Source: Streptomyces sp. NBC_00683
GTDB taxonomy: Bacteria > Actinomycetota > Actinomycetes > Streptomycetales > Streptomycetaceae
Reading direction: 5' to 3'
DNA length: 64,000 nucleotides
NCBI RefSeq assembly: GCF_036226745.1
Contig: NZ_CP109013.1
Span: 2,046,001 to 2,110,000 of the forward strand
Shown in pieces: positions 57,386 to 64,000 of this stretch. The notes beneath the pieces are model-generated. The model ran no database searches. It was given only the letters and a program-made list of their open reading frames with translations, and was not told where the DNA came from. Made by a program: the position numbers and the translations under genes. Each line of letters begins with the position of its first letter. The first letter of the stretch is position 1.

Positions 57386-58915
57386 ATGGAAGACGACTAC
57401 CTCGCACGTATCGGCAAGCTCATCCGTGACGCCCGCCAGCACCGCGGCTGGACACAGACCCAGCTTGCCGAGGCGCTCGCCACCAGCCAGAGCGCCGTCA
57501 ACCGCATCGAGCGCGGCAACCAGAACATCAGCCTTGAGATGATCGCCCGCATCGGCGAGGCCCTCGACAGCGAGATCGTGTCGCTCGGCTACGCCGGGCC
57601 CATGCACCTGCGGGTCGTCGGCGGACGCCGGCTCTCCGGCTCCATCGACGTCAAGACGAGCAAGAACGCCTGTGTCGCACTGCTCTGCGCCTCGCTGCTC
57701 AACAAGGGCCGCACCGTACTGCGCCGGGTGGCCCGCATCGAGGAGGTCTTCCGACTCCTGGAGGTACTCAACTCCATCGGCGTGCGCGCCCGTTGGGTCA
57801 ACGACGGCGTAGACCTCGAGATCCAGCCGCCCGTACGCCTCGACCTGGACGCCATCGACGCGGACGCCGCGCGCCGGACCCGGTCGATCATCATGTTCCT
57901 CGGCCCGCTGCTGCACCGCATGGACCGCTTCACGCTGCCGTACGCGGGCGGCTGCGACCTCGGTACGCGGACCATCGAGCCGCACATGATCGCGCTGCGC
58001 CGCTTCGGCCTGGACATCGCGGCGACCGACGGCCTCTACCACGCGCAGGTCGACCACGAGGTCCGGCCCGACCGCCCCATCGTGCTGACCGAGCGCGGCG
58101 ACACCGTGACCGAGAACGCGCTGCTGGCCGCCGCCCGGCACGACGGCACGACCGTCATCCGCAACGCCTCCTCCAACTACATGGTCCAGGACCTGTGCTT
58201 CTTCCTGGAGGCGCTCGGCGTACGCGTGGACGGTGTCGGGACGACGACCCTCACGGTGCACGGTCTGCCGGAGATCGACGTCGATGTCGACTACTCCCCC
58301 TCCGAGGACCCGGTCGAGGCGATGAGCCTGCTGGCCGCCGCCGTGGTCACGGAGTCCGAGCTGACGATCCGCCGGGTCCCGATCGAGTTCCTGGAGATCG
58401 AGCTCGCGGTCCTGGAGGAGATGGGCGTCGACTGCGACCGCACGACGGAGTACGCCGCCGACAACGGCCGCACCAGGCTCGTGGACCTCACGGTCCGGCC
58501 CTCCAAGCTGGAGGCGCCCATCGACAAGATCCACCCGATGCCGTTCCCCGGGCTGAACATCGACAACGTGCCGTTCTTCGCGGCCATCGCCGCCGCCGCG
58601 CACGGCAAGACCCTGATCCACGACTGGGTCTACGACAACCGCGCGATCTACCTCACGGACCTCAACCGCCTCGGCGGCCGACTGCAACTCCTGGACCCGC
58701 ACCGGGTCCTGGTCGAGGGCCCGACCCGCTGGCGCGCCGCAGAGATGATGTGCCCGCCGGCGCTGCGGCCGGCCGTGGTGGTGCTGCTGGCGATGATGGC
58801 GGCCGAGGGCACGTCCGTACTGCGCAACGTGTACGTGATCAACCGCGGGTACGAGGAGCTGGCGGAACGGCTCAACTCGGTGGGTGCGCAGATCGAGATC
58901 TTCCGCGACATCTGA
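57386..58915 (+). CDS. MurA-type enolpyruvyl transferase fused to an XRE helix-turn-helix
   Basis: 509-residue protein. Residues 1-70 are an XRE/Cro-type helix-turn-helix (IGKLIRDARQHRGWTQTQLAEALATSQSAVNRIERG), and 73-505 form a complete UDP-N-acetylglucosamine 1-carboxyvinyltransferase fold. Lys93/Asn94 in VKTSKNA match the MurA substrate-site pair, and Cys190 in YAGGCDLGTR matches the catalytic cysteine that fosfomycin alkylates. PFPGLNIDNVPFF replaces the usual GFPTDMQ loop region, which may alter catalysis. It may be an active second MurA, a regulator sensing UDP-GlcNAc or PEP, or both. A similar fusion is, from memory, next to aconitase in S. coelicolor. Confidence 0.88.
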   Translation: MEDDYLARIGKLIRDARQHRGWTQTQLAEALATSQSAVNRIERGNQNISLEMIARIGEALDSEIVSLGYAGPMHLRVVGGRRLSGSIDVKTSKNACVALLCASLLNKGRTVLRRVARIEEVFRLLEVLNSIGVRARWVNDGVDLEIQPPVRLDLDAIDADAARRTRSIIMFLGPLLHRMDRFTLPYAGGCDLGTRTIEPHMIALRRFGLDIAATDGLYHAQVDHEVRPDRPIVLTERGDTVTENALLAAARHDGTTVIRNASSNYMVQDLCFFLEALGVRVDGVGTTTLTVHGLPEIDVDVDYSPSEDPVEAMSLLAAAVVTESELTIRRVPIEFLEIELAVLEEMGVDCDRTTEYAADNGRTRLVDLTVRPSKLEAPIDKIHPMPFPGLNIDNVPFFAAIAAAAHGKTLIHDWVYDNRAIYLTDLNRLGGRLQLLDPHRVLVEGPTRWRAAEMMCPPALRPAVVVLLAMMAAEGTSVLRNVYVINRGYEELAERLNSVGAQIEIFRDI

Positions 58916-58925
58916 CCGGCGGGGT

Positions 58926-58955
58926 GTCGCGCCCCTTGGGGGCAAGGGGCGCGAC
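58926..58955 (+). terminator. Terminator after the HTH-MurA gene
   Basis: A perfect 12-bp stem (58926-58937 with 58944-58955) with a 6-base loop begins 10 bases after the stop. Confidence 0.8.
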
Positions 58956-59328
58956 GCCTCAGTATGAGGAGAAGGCAGGTCCCCGCTTTCGTTCGCGAAA
59001 GCGGGGACGGAAGTCTCGACCCGCGACTCGAACCACTCCGCTCGCACAGCGAAGACGACACCGCCGGTCGCCGTTGAGCGGCGGAGAGCCCCAGGACCGG
59101 GCCGACCAGGTAGGTGGGTCAGAAGCTACTTCTGACGAAACGGACGCCTTCGAAGAACGCCGACGCCCTGGCCCGCGACCCGGTCCGCCCTCAGCATCAT
59201 CCGCGGCCGAATCGGACGACCCTTCCGGCAAGGCACCCTCGCCCGACCCGGACGTGGCCTCTGTCGCAGACGGACACAACGACCTCTGATCGCGGCGGAC
59301 AGGGTCGATTTACAGGACAGCAACGGTG
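58956..59328. other. Gap with a UUCG hairpin before the iron locus
   Basis: No convincing gene lies in this gap. A second hairpin with a perfect 13-bp stem (58979-58991 with 58996-59008) and a TTCG loop follows the terminator and may insulate the iron locus. A short open frame from 59114 lacks family resemblance and a good ribosome binding site. Otherwise nothing stands out. Confidence 0.5.
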
Positions 59329-60936
59329 CTACCGATTCCGCTCGGACTCGCGCCGCTGATAGTCGCGCGGAGACAGTCCGTGAAAGCGGGAGAAGGCGGC
59401 GCTGAACGTGGGTAGGTGTGCGTACCCGGTCCGGCGCGCGACGGCGCTGGGCGGGGCGCCCCCGGCGAGCAGGTCGCGAGCGATGCGCATGCGGGCGGCA
59501 TAACGCCAGCGACCCAGTGTCATACCTGTCTCGTCACGGAAGGCACGGTGGATCTCAGCGCGGACATCGACATCATGCGTCCCGCCGGACTCGCCGATAC
59601 GACGCAAGTACTCCATCGCGACAGCACGCGCGCGCGGATCGGTGGGCATCGGCACCGACAGCGCTCGCTGCGCGGCGACCTGTTCCGCGAACAGGTCGAG
59701 GATGTGGCGGGGGTTGTGGTCGTCAGGGCGCAGTCCGGACCGGGCGCTGATCGAGCAGAACATCAAGTAGTCGTCCCACGCAGGGGAGAACCGCACCTGC
59801 AGCGGCACTGTCAGTTGGAGGTCGCCGGTACTCGCGTTGCCCAGCGGCAGGGAGACGGAGTTCTCGCGGAGGCCGGTGACATGCTCCATTTCTGCGGGGA
59901 TCCAGGTCGCCACCCCCCGCTCCCGCTCGTAGCGTTGGTCGCCGATGTCCAGGTACCCGCTGCCTCGATACATCCAGCTGAGGACGTGGATGTCGTTGGT
60001 GTGCGACGGCGTGCTGGCCGCGGGCAGCATCTCAGGCGCAGCGGGAGTGTCCGTCTTGCGCATCATCCGGATCAGGTCGTCGCTCTGCCGTGCCGCCGCT
60101 GCCCGTTGCGTCAGCCCGCCGGCGCGAGGTCGGGCGGAGAGCTCCCGTCCGAACTCGTGGGGGGTCAGTCCGAACCGTCCCTTGAAGGCCCGCGTGAGGC
60201 CGTTGCGGCTGGCGAAGCCCACTCGAGCGGCCACCTGGTCCACGTCGTAACCGGCAGCGAGGAGCTCCGCGGCAGCGCCGAGCCGGCAGAGCAGCCGCCA
60301 CTGCTCGAACGTGAGCCCGGTGTCGGCGAGGAAGTCACGGCGAAGGCTGCGCGCGCCGGCGAGCACCCGCGAAGCCCATTGCTCGACCGTGAGGTCGAGC
60401 GCGGGGTCGCGCATCAGTTCCTCCGCGACCGCTCTGGCGCCGAGGGCTCGCGGCATCGCCGGCGAGGCGAACCCCTCCGAGCTCGGATTTCGCCCGACCT
60501 CTACGGGCGCCGGCGAGCGCGAGCCAGGACGCCAAAGGAGCTCCTCGATCGCCTCGGGGGAGTACCCGTGGCCGCTGAAAGGGGTGACCTGCAGGTTGAA
60601 GAGCTGGATCAACCAGTCCTGCCAGCCACTGGGAACGTCGAACCGTGTCAGTTCCGACGGTCCCCAAGCGCCGACGCCGGCGTGGGGCCACAGCGGGAAG
60701 GCGACAGTGCCCGGCTCAGTGATGATCGCCCGCTCTGACCAGCCCTCTGGGGGAATCCAGGCGCCTTCGCCGGCCTTGAGGTGGAGCACCGGCCCGCCGT
60801 CGAGGCGCACCTGCGCAACGCCGGTGCGAACCCAGAGCAGCAGCGGTCGTACGGGCGCATCTGCCGAACCCAACCGAGCGGCCGGAATCGGCGGCGGGTC
60901 GCCGGCGCCTGCGGCGAACGAGGGGGAAACCGCCAT
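59329..60936 (-). CDS. AraC-type regulator with two tandem cupin-HTH units
   Basis: 535-residue protein built from two AraC-like modules in one chain. Unit 1 has a cupin-like segment (about 29-95, LLLWVRTGVAQVRLDGGPVLHLKAGEGAWIPPEG) and an AraC DNA-binding domain (about 165-270, ending FGLTPHEFGRE). Unit 2 has another cupin-like segment (about 320-375, GSGYLDIGDQRYERERGVATWIPAEM) and a second AraC domain (about 435-530, ending GLSPRDYQRRE). Usual AraC proteins have one such unit of about 260-300 residues, so this is a duplication and fusion. It diverges from siderophore genes with an iron box between, so it probably activates siderophore uptake. Confidence 0.85.
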   Translation of the reverse strand: MAVSPSFAAGAGDPPPIPAARLGSADAPVRPLLLWVRTGVAQVRLDGGPVLHLKAGEGAWIPPEGWSERAIITEPGTVAFPLWPHAGVGAWGPSELTRFDVPSGWQDWLIQLFNLQVTPFSGHGYSPEAIEELLWRPGSRSPAPVEVGRNPSSEGFASPAMPRALGARAVAEELMRDPALDLTVEQWASRVLAGARSLRRDFLADTGLTFEQWRLLCRLGAAAELLAAGYDVDQVAARVGFASRNGLTRAFKGRFGLTPHEFGRELSARPRAGGLTQRAAAARQSDDLIRMMRKTDTPAAPEMLPAASTPSHTNDIHVLSWMYRGSGYLDIGDQRYERERGVATWIPAEMEHVTGLRENSVSLPLGNASTGDLQLTVPLQVRFSPAWDDYLMFCSISARSGLRPDDHNPRHILDLFAEQVAAQRALSVPMPTDPRARAVAMEYLRRIGESGGTHDVDVRAEIHRAFRDETGMTLGRWRYAARMRIARDLLAGGAPPSAVARRTGYAHLPTFSAAFSRFHGLSPRDYQRRESERNR

Positions 60937-60974
60937 GTCCTAACTCTACGGCAGTCTGCGCACACCACTCCAGG

Positions 60975-60993
60975 TAAGGTTCGCCTAACCTTA
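60975..60993. promoter_or_regulatory. Iron box (DtxR/DmdR-type operator)
   Basis: TAAGGTTCGCCTAACCTTA is a perfect 7+5+7 palindrome matching the DtxR/IdeR/DmdR consensus TTAGGTTAGGCTAACCTAA closely. It lies 39 bp from the AraC start and 73 bp from the SIP start, so it can repress both divergent transcripts when iron is plentiful. Confidence 0.85.
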
Positions 60994-61065
60994 GCAAGGC
61001 GCGCCCTCCCCCGATGCCGGTGCGCGACTCCTGCCCTCGAAGCGACCAGAAAGGTCAGTTCCCGC

Positions 61066-62931
61066 ATGCCCAAAACCTCGCGCCGACTCACTGTGCGCCC
61101 GCCGACCCTGCGTGAGGTCGAGGTGGTCCGGACCGTCGACATCACCCCGGGAATGCGGCGGATCACACTGAGCGGCGAACAGTTGCGTGCGTTCACCACT
61201 GCGGACGGCCTCGTGCGACCGGCCTTCGAGTCCCCGGGCTTCGACGACGACCTCGCGTTCTACTTCCCGTACCCGGGTCAGCGCGATCCGGTGCTCCCGG
61301 TCCAGAGCGAGGCCAAGTTGATCGTGCCCAAGGATCCTCGACCGCTGTCGAGGGCCTACACGGTCCGCCGATGGGACCCCGAGGCCGGCGAACTGGACGT
61401 GGACTTCGTCAAGCACGGGGTTGGCGCGGGAACGACGTGGGCCTGTCGCACCCAGCCGGGTGACCGGATCCACCTCAGCGGCCCGAGCACGTCCAAGGCG
61501 TTCCCGACCGGCGCCGACTGGTTGCTCGTGGCAGGCGACGGCACCGCACTCCCCGCGATCGGCCGCCTGCTCGACGAGCTCCCGCCCGACGCCCGGGCGC
61601 AGGTGTTCATCGAGATCGCCGAGGACGCCCACCGCCAGGAGCTGCGCGAGCTGCCCGGGGTCGACGTGACGTGGCTGGTCCGCCCCGGCGCAACGGCCGG
61701 GACCGTGTCGCTGCTCACCGAGACCGTCCGCGGTGCGGAGTGGTGGTCGGGCCAGGCGTTCGCGTGGCTGGCCGGCGAGCACACGGCCGTCCGGGACATC
61801 CGTCGGCACCTGGTCGAGGACCGCGGCATGCCCAAGGAGGACATCGACTTCGCCGGCTACTGGCGTCGCTCCGAGGTCGTCGCACTGGAGACCGACGGGG
61901 CGGTACCCGACCCGGAGAGGACGGTCACCCCGTTCCAGAAGCTCCACGACCTGACCGAGCTCGTCGCGCCGATCGCGATCCGCACCGCCGTCGAGCTGGG
62001 CGTTCCCGATCTGCTCTCCCGCGGCGTGACCAGCGTGACCGAGTTGGCCGCCAAGGTCGGCGCCGACGAGCGCGCTCTGGGCAAGCTGCTGCGTTACCTG
62101 CACACCCTGGACGTGGTGACCGAGACAGAACCGGGTCACTACGCCCTGACGCCGGTCGGCGACGTCCTCACTCTCGAGTTCATCGCCGACCGGCTCCACT
62201 CCGCCGGGGTGGTCGGTCGCGAGATACTCGGGATCCACGGCCTCACGGAGTCGGTCCGCACCGGCCGGCCCGCCTACGCCTCGGTCACCGGCCAGACCTT
62301 TGACGACGTGCGAGCCGAGCAGGACTACGAGGACCGTCACCTGGAGCGCCTGGCGAAGTTCCAGCCCGCACTGGCCGAACCGATCGCCACGTCCGACCTG
62401 CTCGCCGGAGTCCAGCACCTGGTGATCCACTCCGGTGGTGCCGGCGCCCACGCCCGTGAGTACGTCGCAGCCCACGAAAGGCTGCGCGTGACGATCTGTG
62501 CCCTGCCCGCCCAGGCCGACTGGCTGCGCCGCGACCTGCCCGCCACGATTCCCGACGAGCAGCAACGCACGCGGGTCAGCGTGCTGGAGCAGTCCGTCTT
62601 CGAGCCCGGCCCAGCAGCCGACACCGTGCTCATCAGCCGCGCCTTCAAGACCCTGCCCGACGCCGACGCTGCTCACGCACTACGCCGGGCAGCCGAGAAC
62701 CTCGTCCCCGGCGGACGGGTGCTGCTGATCGAGGAGGTCTTCGACACCGACGAGCTCGACGAGCACGACGGCGAGGCGGACCTGATCGGCCTGGTCTGCC
62801 ACGGCTCAGGCCTTCGCACCGCAGCGGAGCTGGACGCCGTCATCGCCCGGGCCGGCCTCACGCGCAGGTCGGCGCACACCGTCGGTCTGGGCGCCACCGT
62901 CCATGAGCTCCTCCGCTCCACCACCGACTGA
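61066..62931 (+). CDS. Siderophore-interacting protein fused to a methyltransferase-like domain
   Basis: 621-residue two-part protein. Residues about 12-270 are a siderophore-interacting flavoprotein (ferric-siderophore reductase): RAYT at 97-100 binds FAD, AGDGTALPAIGR (156-167) binds NAD(P)H and GYW (264-266) closes the domain. Residues about 290-621 resemble a plant-type O-methyltransferase with a winged-helix dimerisation part (294-365) and a core containing HSGGAGAHAREYV (455-467), where the usual VDVGGGTG acidic motif is degraded. The fusion partner may therefore be non-catalytic. ATG at 61066 is used; an upstream open frame is non-coding. The iron box controls it. Confidence 0.83.
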   Translation: MPKTSRRLTVRPPTLREVEVVRTVDITPGMRRITLSGEQLRAFTTADGLVRPAFESPGFDDDLAFYFPYPGQRDPVLPVQSEAKLIVPKDPRPLSRAYTVRRWDPEAGELDVDFVKHGVGAGTTWACRTQPGDRIHLSGPSTSKAFPTGADWLLVAGDGTALPAIGRLLDELPPDARAQVFIEIAEDAHRQELRELPGVDVTWLVRPGATAGTVSLLTETVRGAEWWSGQAFAWLAGEHTAVRDIRRHLVEDRGMPKEDIDFAGYWRRSEVVALETDGAVPDPERTVTPFQKLHDLTELVAPIAIRTAVELGVPDLLSRGVTSVTELAAKVGADERALGKLLRYLHTLDVVTETEPGHYALTPVGDVLTLEFIADRLHSAGVVGREILGIHGLTESVRTGRPAYASVTGQTFDDVRAEQDYEDRHLERLAKFQPALAEPIATSDLLAGVQHLVIHSGGAGAHAREYVAAHERLRVTICALPAQADWLRRDLPATIPDEQQRTRVSVLEQSVFEPGPAADTVLISRAFKTLPDADAAHALRRAAENLVPGGRVLLIEEVFDTDELDEHDGEADLIGLVCHGSGLRTAAELDAVIARAGLTRRSAHTVGLGATVHELLRSTTD

Positions 62932-62962
62932 ACCACTCCACACCGAGAAGAAGAGAACACCC

Positions 62963-63949
62963 ATGAGCAACGCCCCCCTGATGAGACGCGGCGCAGCCGT
63001 TGCTGCCGCACTGATGAGCGCGTCGCTCGTCCTCACCGCCTGCGGCGGTGACGGCGACGGCACCGGCGACAAGGCCGCCGAGACCCGCAGCGTCAAGGCC
63101 GAGAACGGCACCATCAAGGTTCCGACCGACCCCGAGCGCATCGTCACCATCGGCAACACGAACCTCCCGTTCATCGATCTGGGTGGCAAGCCGGTGGGCG
63201 TCACCGAGGCGTCCGACTCCGAACTCGACGTACTGCCGAAGGAGCAGAGGACCGCGTACGAGGCAGCCGAGATCATCGGCAGCAACGGTGGCGAGGTGGA
63301 CCTCGAGAAGCTCGCCGCTCTCAAGCCGGACCTCATCCTGGTCCAGTTCCACTCGAATGACTGGGACAAGGTCGGCAAGAAGCTCGGGGCGATCGCCCCG
63401 ACCGTGTACTGGGGGCTCGACACCGAGTGGAAGGCCTTCGCCGACGCCATCGCGGAGGCCGGCAACGTCTCGGACGCGCTCAGCCGGCAGAAGGCGGAGT
63501 TCAAGAACAAGGTCGCCAAGATCCAGAAGACCTACGGCAAGATCATCAAGGACACCTCGTTCGTCGACGTCTCCCGCGGAGACTGGAGCGATCCCGGAAC
63601 GTTCTACATCGCGGACATCGGCTGCTCCGAGATCGCCCGGGACGACATCGGCCTGGACCTCCCCGAGGCGGCCGAGGGCAAGGACCCCCTGGCCTACGAG
63701 TCCCTGCCGTTCGAGCAGATCGGTGAACTGTCCAAGTACGACGTGGTCACCTACCCCGTGGACGCGGACGGCCGGCCGACAGAGCCGTTCGCGCCGGTGG
63801 TAAAGACCAACACCTGGAAGGCGCTGCCCGCCGTTCGCTCCGATCGAGCGCTGGGAGTCTTCTGCCCCGGCAACAACTCGTACGGGCCCGTCATCCAGTA
63901 CCTTGACTCGCTCGACAGCGCACTGGCGACCCTCCCCGCCAAGCAGTGA
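62963..63949 (+). CDS. Ferric-siderophore ABC transporter substrate-binding lipoprotein
   Basis: 328-residue FecB/FhuD-type binding protein. The signal peptide ends in LVLTAC with Cys27 as lipid site, followed by a Gly/Asp linker. The mature chain has PERIVTIGNTNLPFIDLGGKPVGVTE, VDLEKLAALKPDLILVQF and the final LDSALATLPAKQ helix typical of type III binding proteins. It is 31 bases after the SIP-fusion stop and should deliver ferric siderophores to a permease encoded beyond the window or elsewhere. Its RBS is weak. Confidence 0.9.
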   Translation: MSNAPLMRRGAAVAAALMSASLVLTACGGDGDGTGDKAAETRSVKAENGTIKVPTDPERIVTIGNTNLPFIDLGGKPVGVTEASDSELDVLPKEQRTAYEAAEIIGSNGGEVDLEKLAALKPDLILVQFHSNDWDKVGKKLGAIAPTVYWGLDTEWKAFADAIAEAGNVSDALSRQKAEFKNKVAKIQKTYGKIIKDTSFVDVSRGDWSDPGTFYIADIGCSEIARDDIGLDLPEAAEGKDPLAYESLPFEQIGELSKYDVVTYPVDADGRPTEPFAPVVKTNTWKALPAVRSDRALGVFCPGNNSYGPVIQYLDSLDSALATLPAKQ

Positions 63950-63973
63950 CAGCCCTCGCCCTTCGGCAGGACG

Positions 63974-64000
63974 GTCCGGGCACCGAGACGGTGCCCGGAC
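63974..64000 (+). terminator. Terminator at the right edge
   Basis: A perfect 11-bp stem (63974-63984 with 63990-64000) with a 5-base loop ends exactly at the window edge, just after the binding-protein stop. Confidence 0.7.

Noticed and set aside
59020..59060. A possible tRNA fragment on the minus strand, suggested by GGTTCGAGTC
   Set aside because: The flanking bases do not form a T stem, and no D arm, anticodon arm or acceptor stem could be built around it.
59114..59359. An 81-codon open frame between the HTH-MurA gene and the AraC gene
   Set aside because: It has no ribosome binding site, runs into the AraC gene and has a low-complexity Arg/Pro/Thr translation.

Overview
The window is a chromosomal segment of a high-GC actinobacterium, almost certainly Streptomyces. 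The evidence is the strongly GC-rich codon use, the many GTG starts and ATGA/GTGA overlaps, the Streptomyces-type families (DUF397/DUF5753 pairs, ROK regulators, LCP proteins, Stealth proteins) and a gene order that, from memory, follows the S. coelicolor SCO5998-SCO6030 neighbourhood. No tRNA, rRNA, CRISPR array, insertion sequence or phage gene was found.

Layout. 1-6.4 kb: end of a DUF3000 gene, an orphan LuxR-type response regulator, an RNase D-like nuclease, and a thiolase/FadB-type beta-oxidation pair. 6.4-17 kb: a surface-glycan block with two Stealth phosphotransferases, a sugar aminotransferase, a Gfo/Idh dehydrogenase and a GT4 glycosyltransferase with an unassigned C-terminal half, all in one tightly coupled run. 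It is followed by a convergent predicted beta-propeller protein and an LCP ligase. 17-21 kb: an APC amino-acid permease and dxs. 21-34 kb: a xylFGH-like sugar ABC operon, its ROK regulator (Rok7B7-like), an ngcEFG-like chitobiose/GlcNAc ABC operon, and a divergent secreted GH92 alpha-mannosidase. 34-40 kb: a second LCP protein, a DUF5753/DUF397 pair, an MFS/LysR divergent pair and a histidine phosphatase. 40-48.4 kb: a GH31 alpha-xylosidase divergent from xylA, then a beta-glucoside operon (binding protein, two permeases, GH1) behind a CebR-like operator. 48.4-53.8 kb: an alpha/beta hydrolase, a second ROK regulator, and a TetR/MFS/NTF2-like cassette with paired operators. 53.8-59 kb: aconitase, a small DUF4236 protein, and a MurA-type enzyme fused to an N-terminal helix-turn-helix. 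59-64 kb: an iron locus with a tandem-duplicated AraC regulator, a perfect iron box, a siderophore-interacting protein fused to a methyltransferase-like domain, and a ferric-siderophore binding lipoprotein.

How the genes work together. Much of the middle is sugar foraging: secreted and cytosolic glycosidases (GH92, GH31, GH1), matching ABC importers and local repressors (two ROK proteins, plus an operator for a LacI-type repressor encoded elsewhere), with xylA feeding xylose into metabolism. No xylulokinase gene and no transporter ATPase for the ngc-like or beta-glucoside importers is present; such importers normally share an MsiK-type ATPase. The Stealth block together with the two LCP ligases suggests synthesis and wall attachment of a phosphoglycan.

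The most interesting signals are: (i) two palindromes of the same architecture, ATCTC-N6-GAGAT, one upstream of acnA and one just before the HTH-MurA fusion gene; (ii) the Stealth/amino-sugar/GT cluster; (iii) the SIP-methyltransferase fusion next to a double AraC regulator with a shared iron box; and (iv) a 13/16 match to the DasR operator between the ngc-like operon and the GH92 gene. All functions are read from sequence motifs and memory of families; no search was run.
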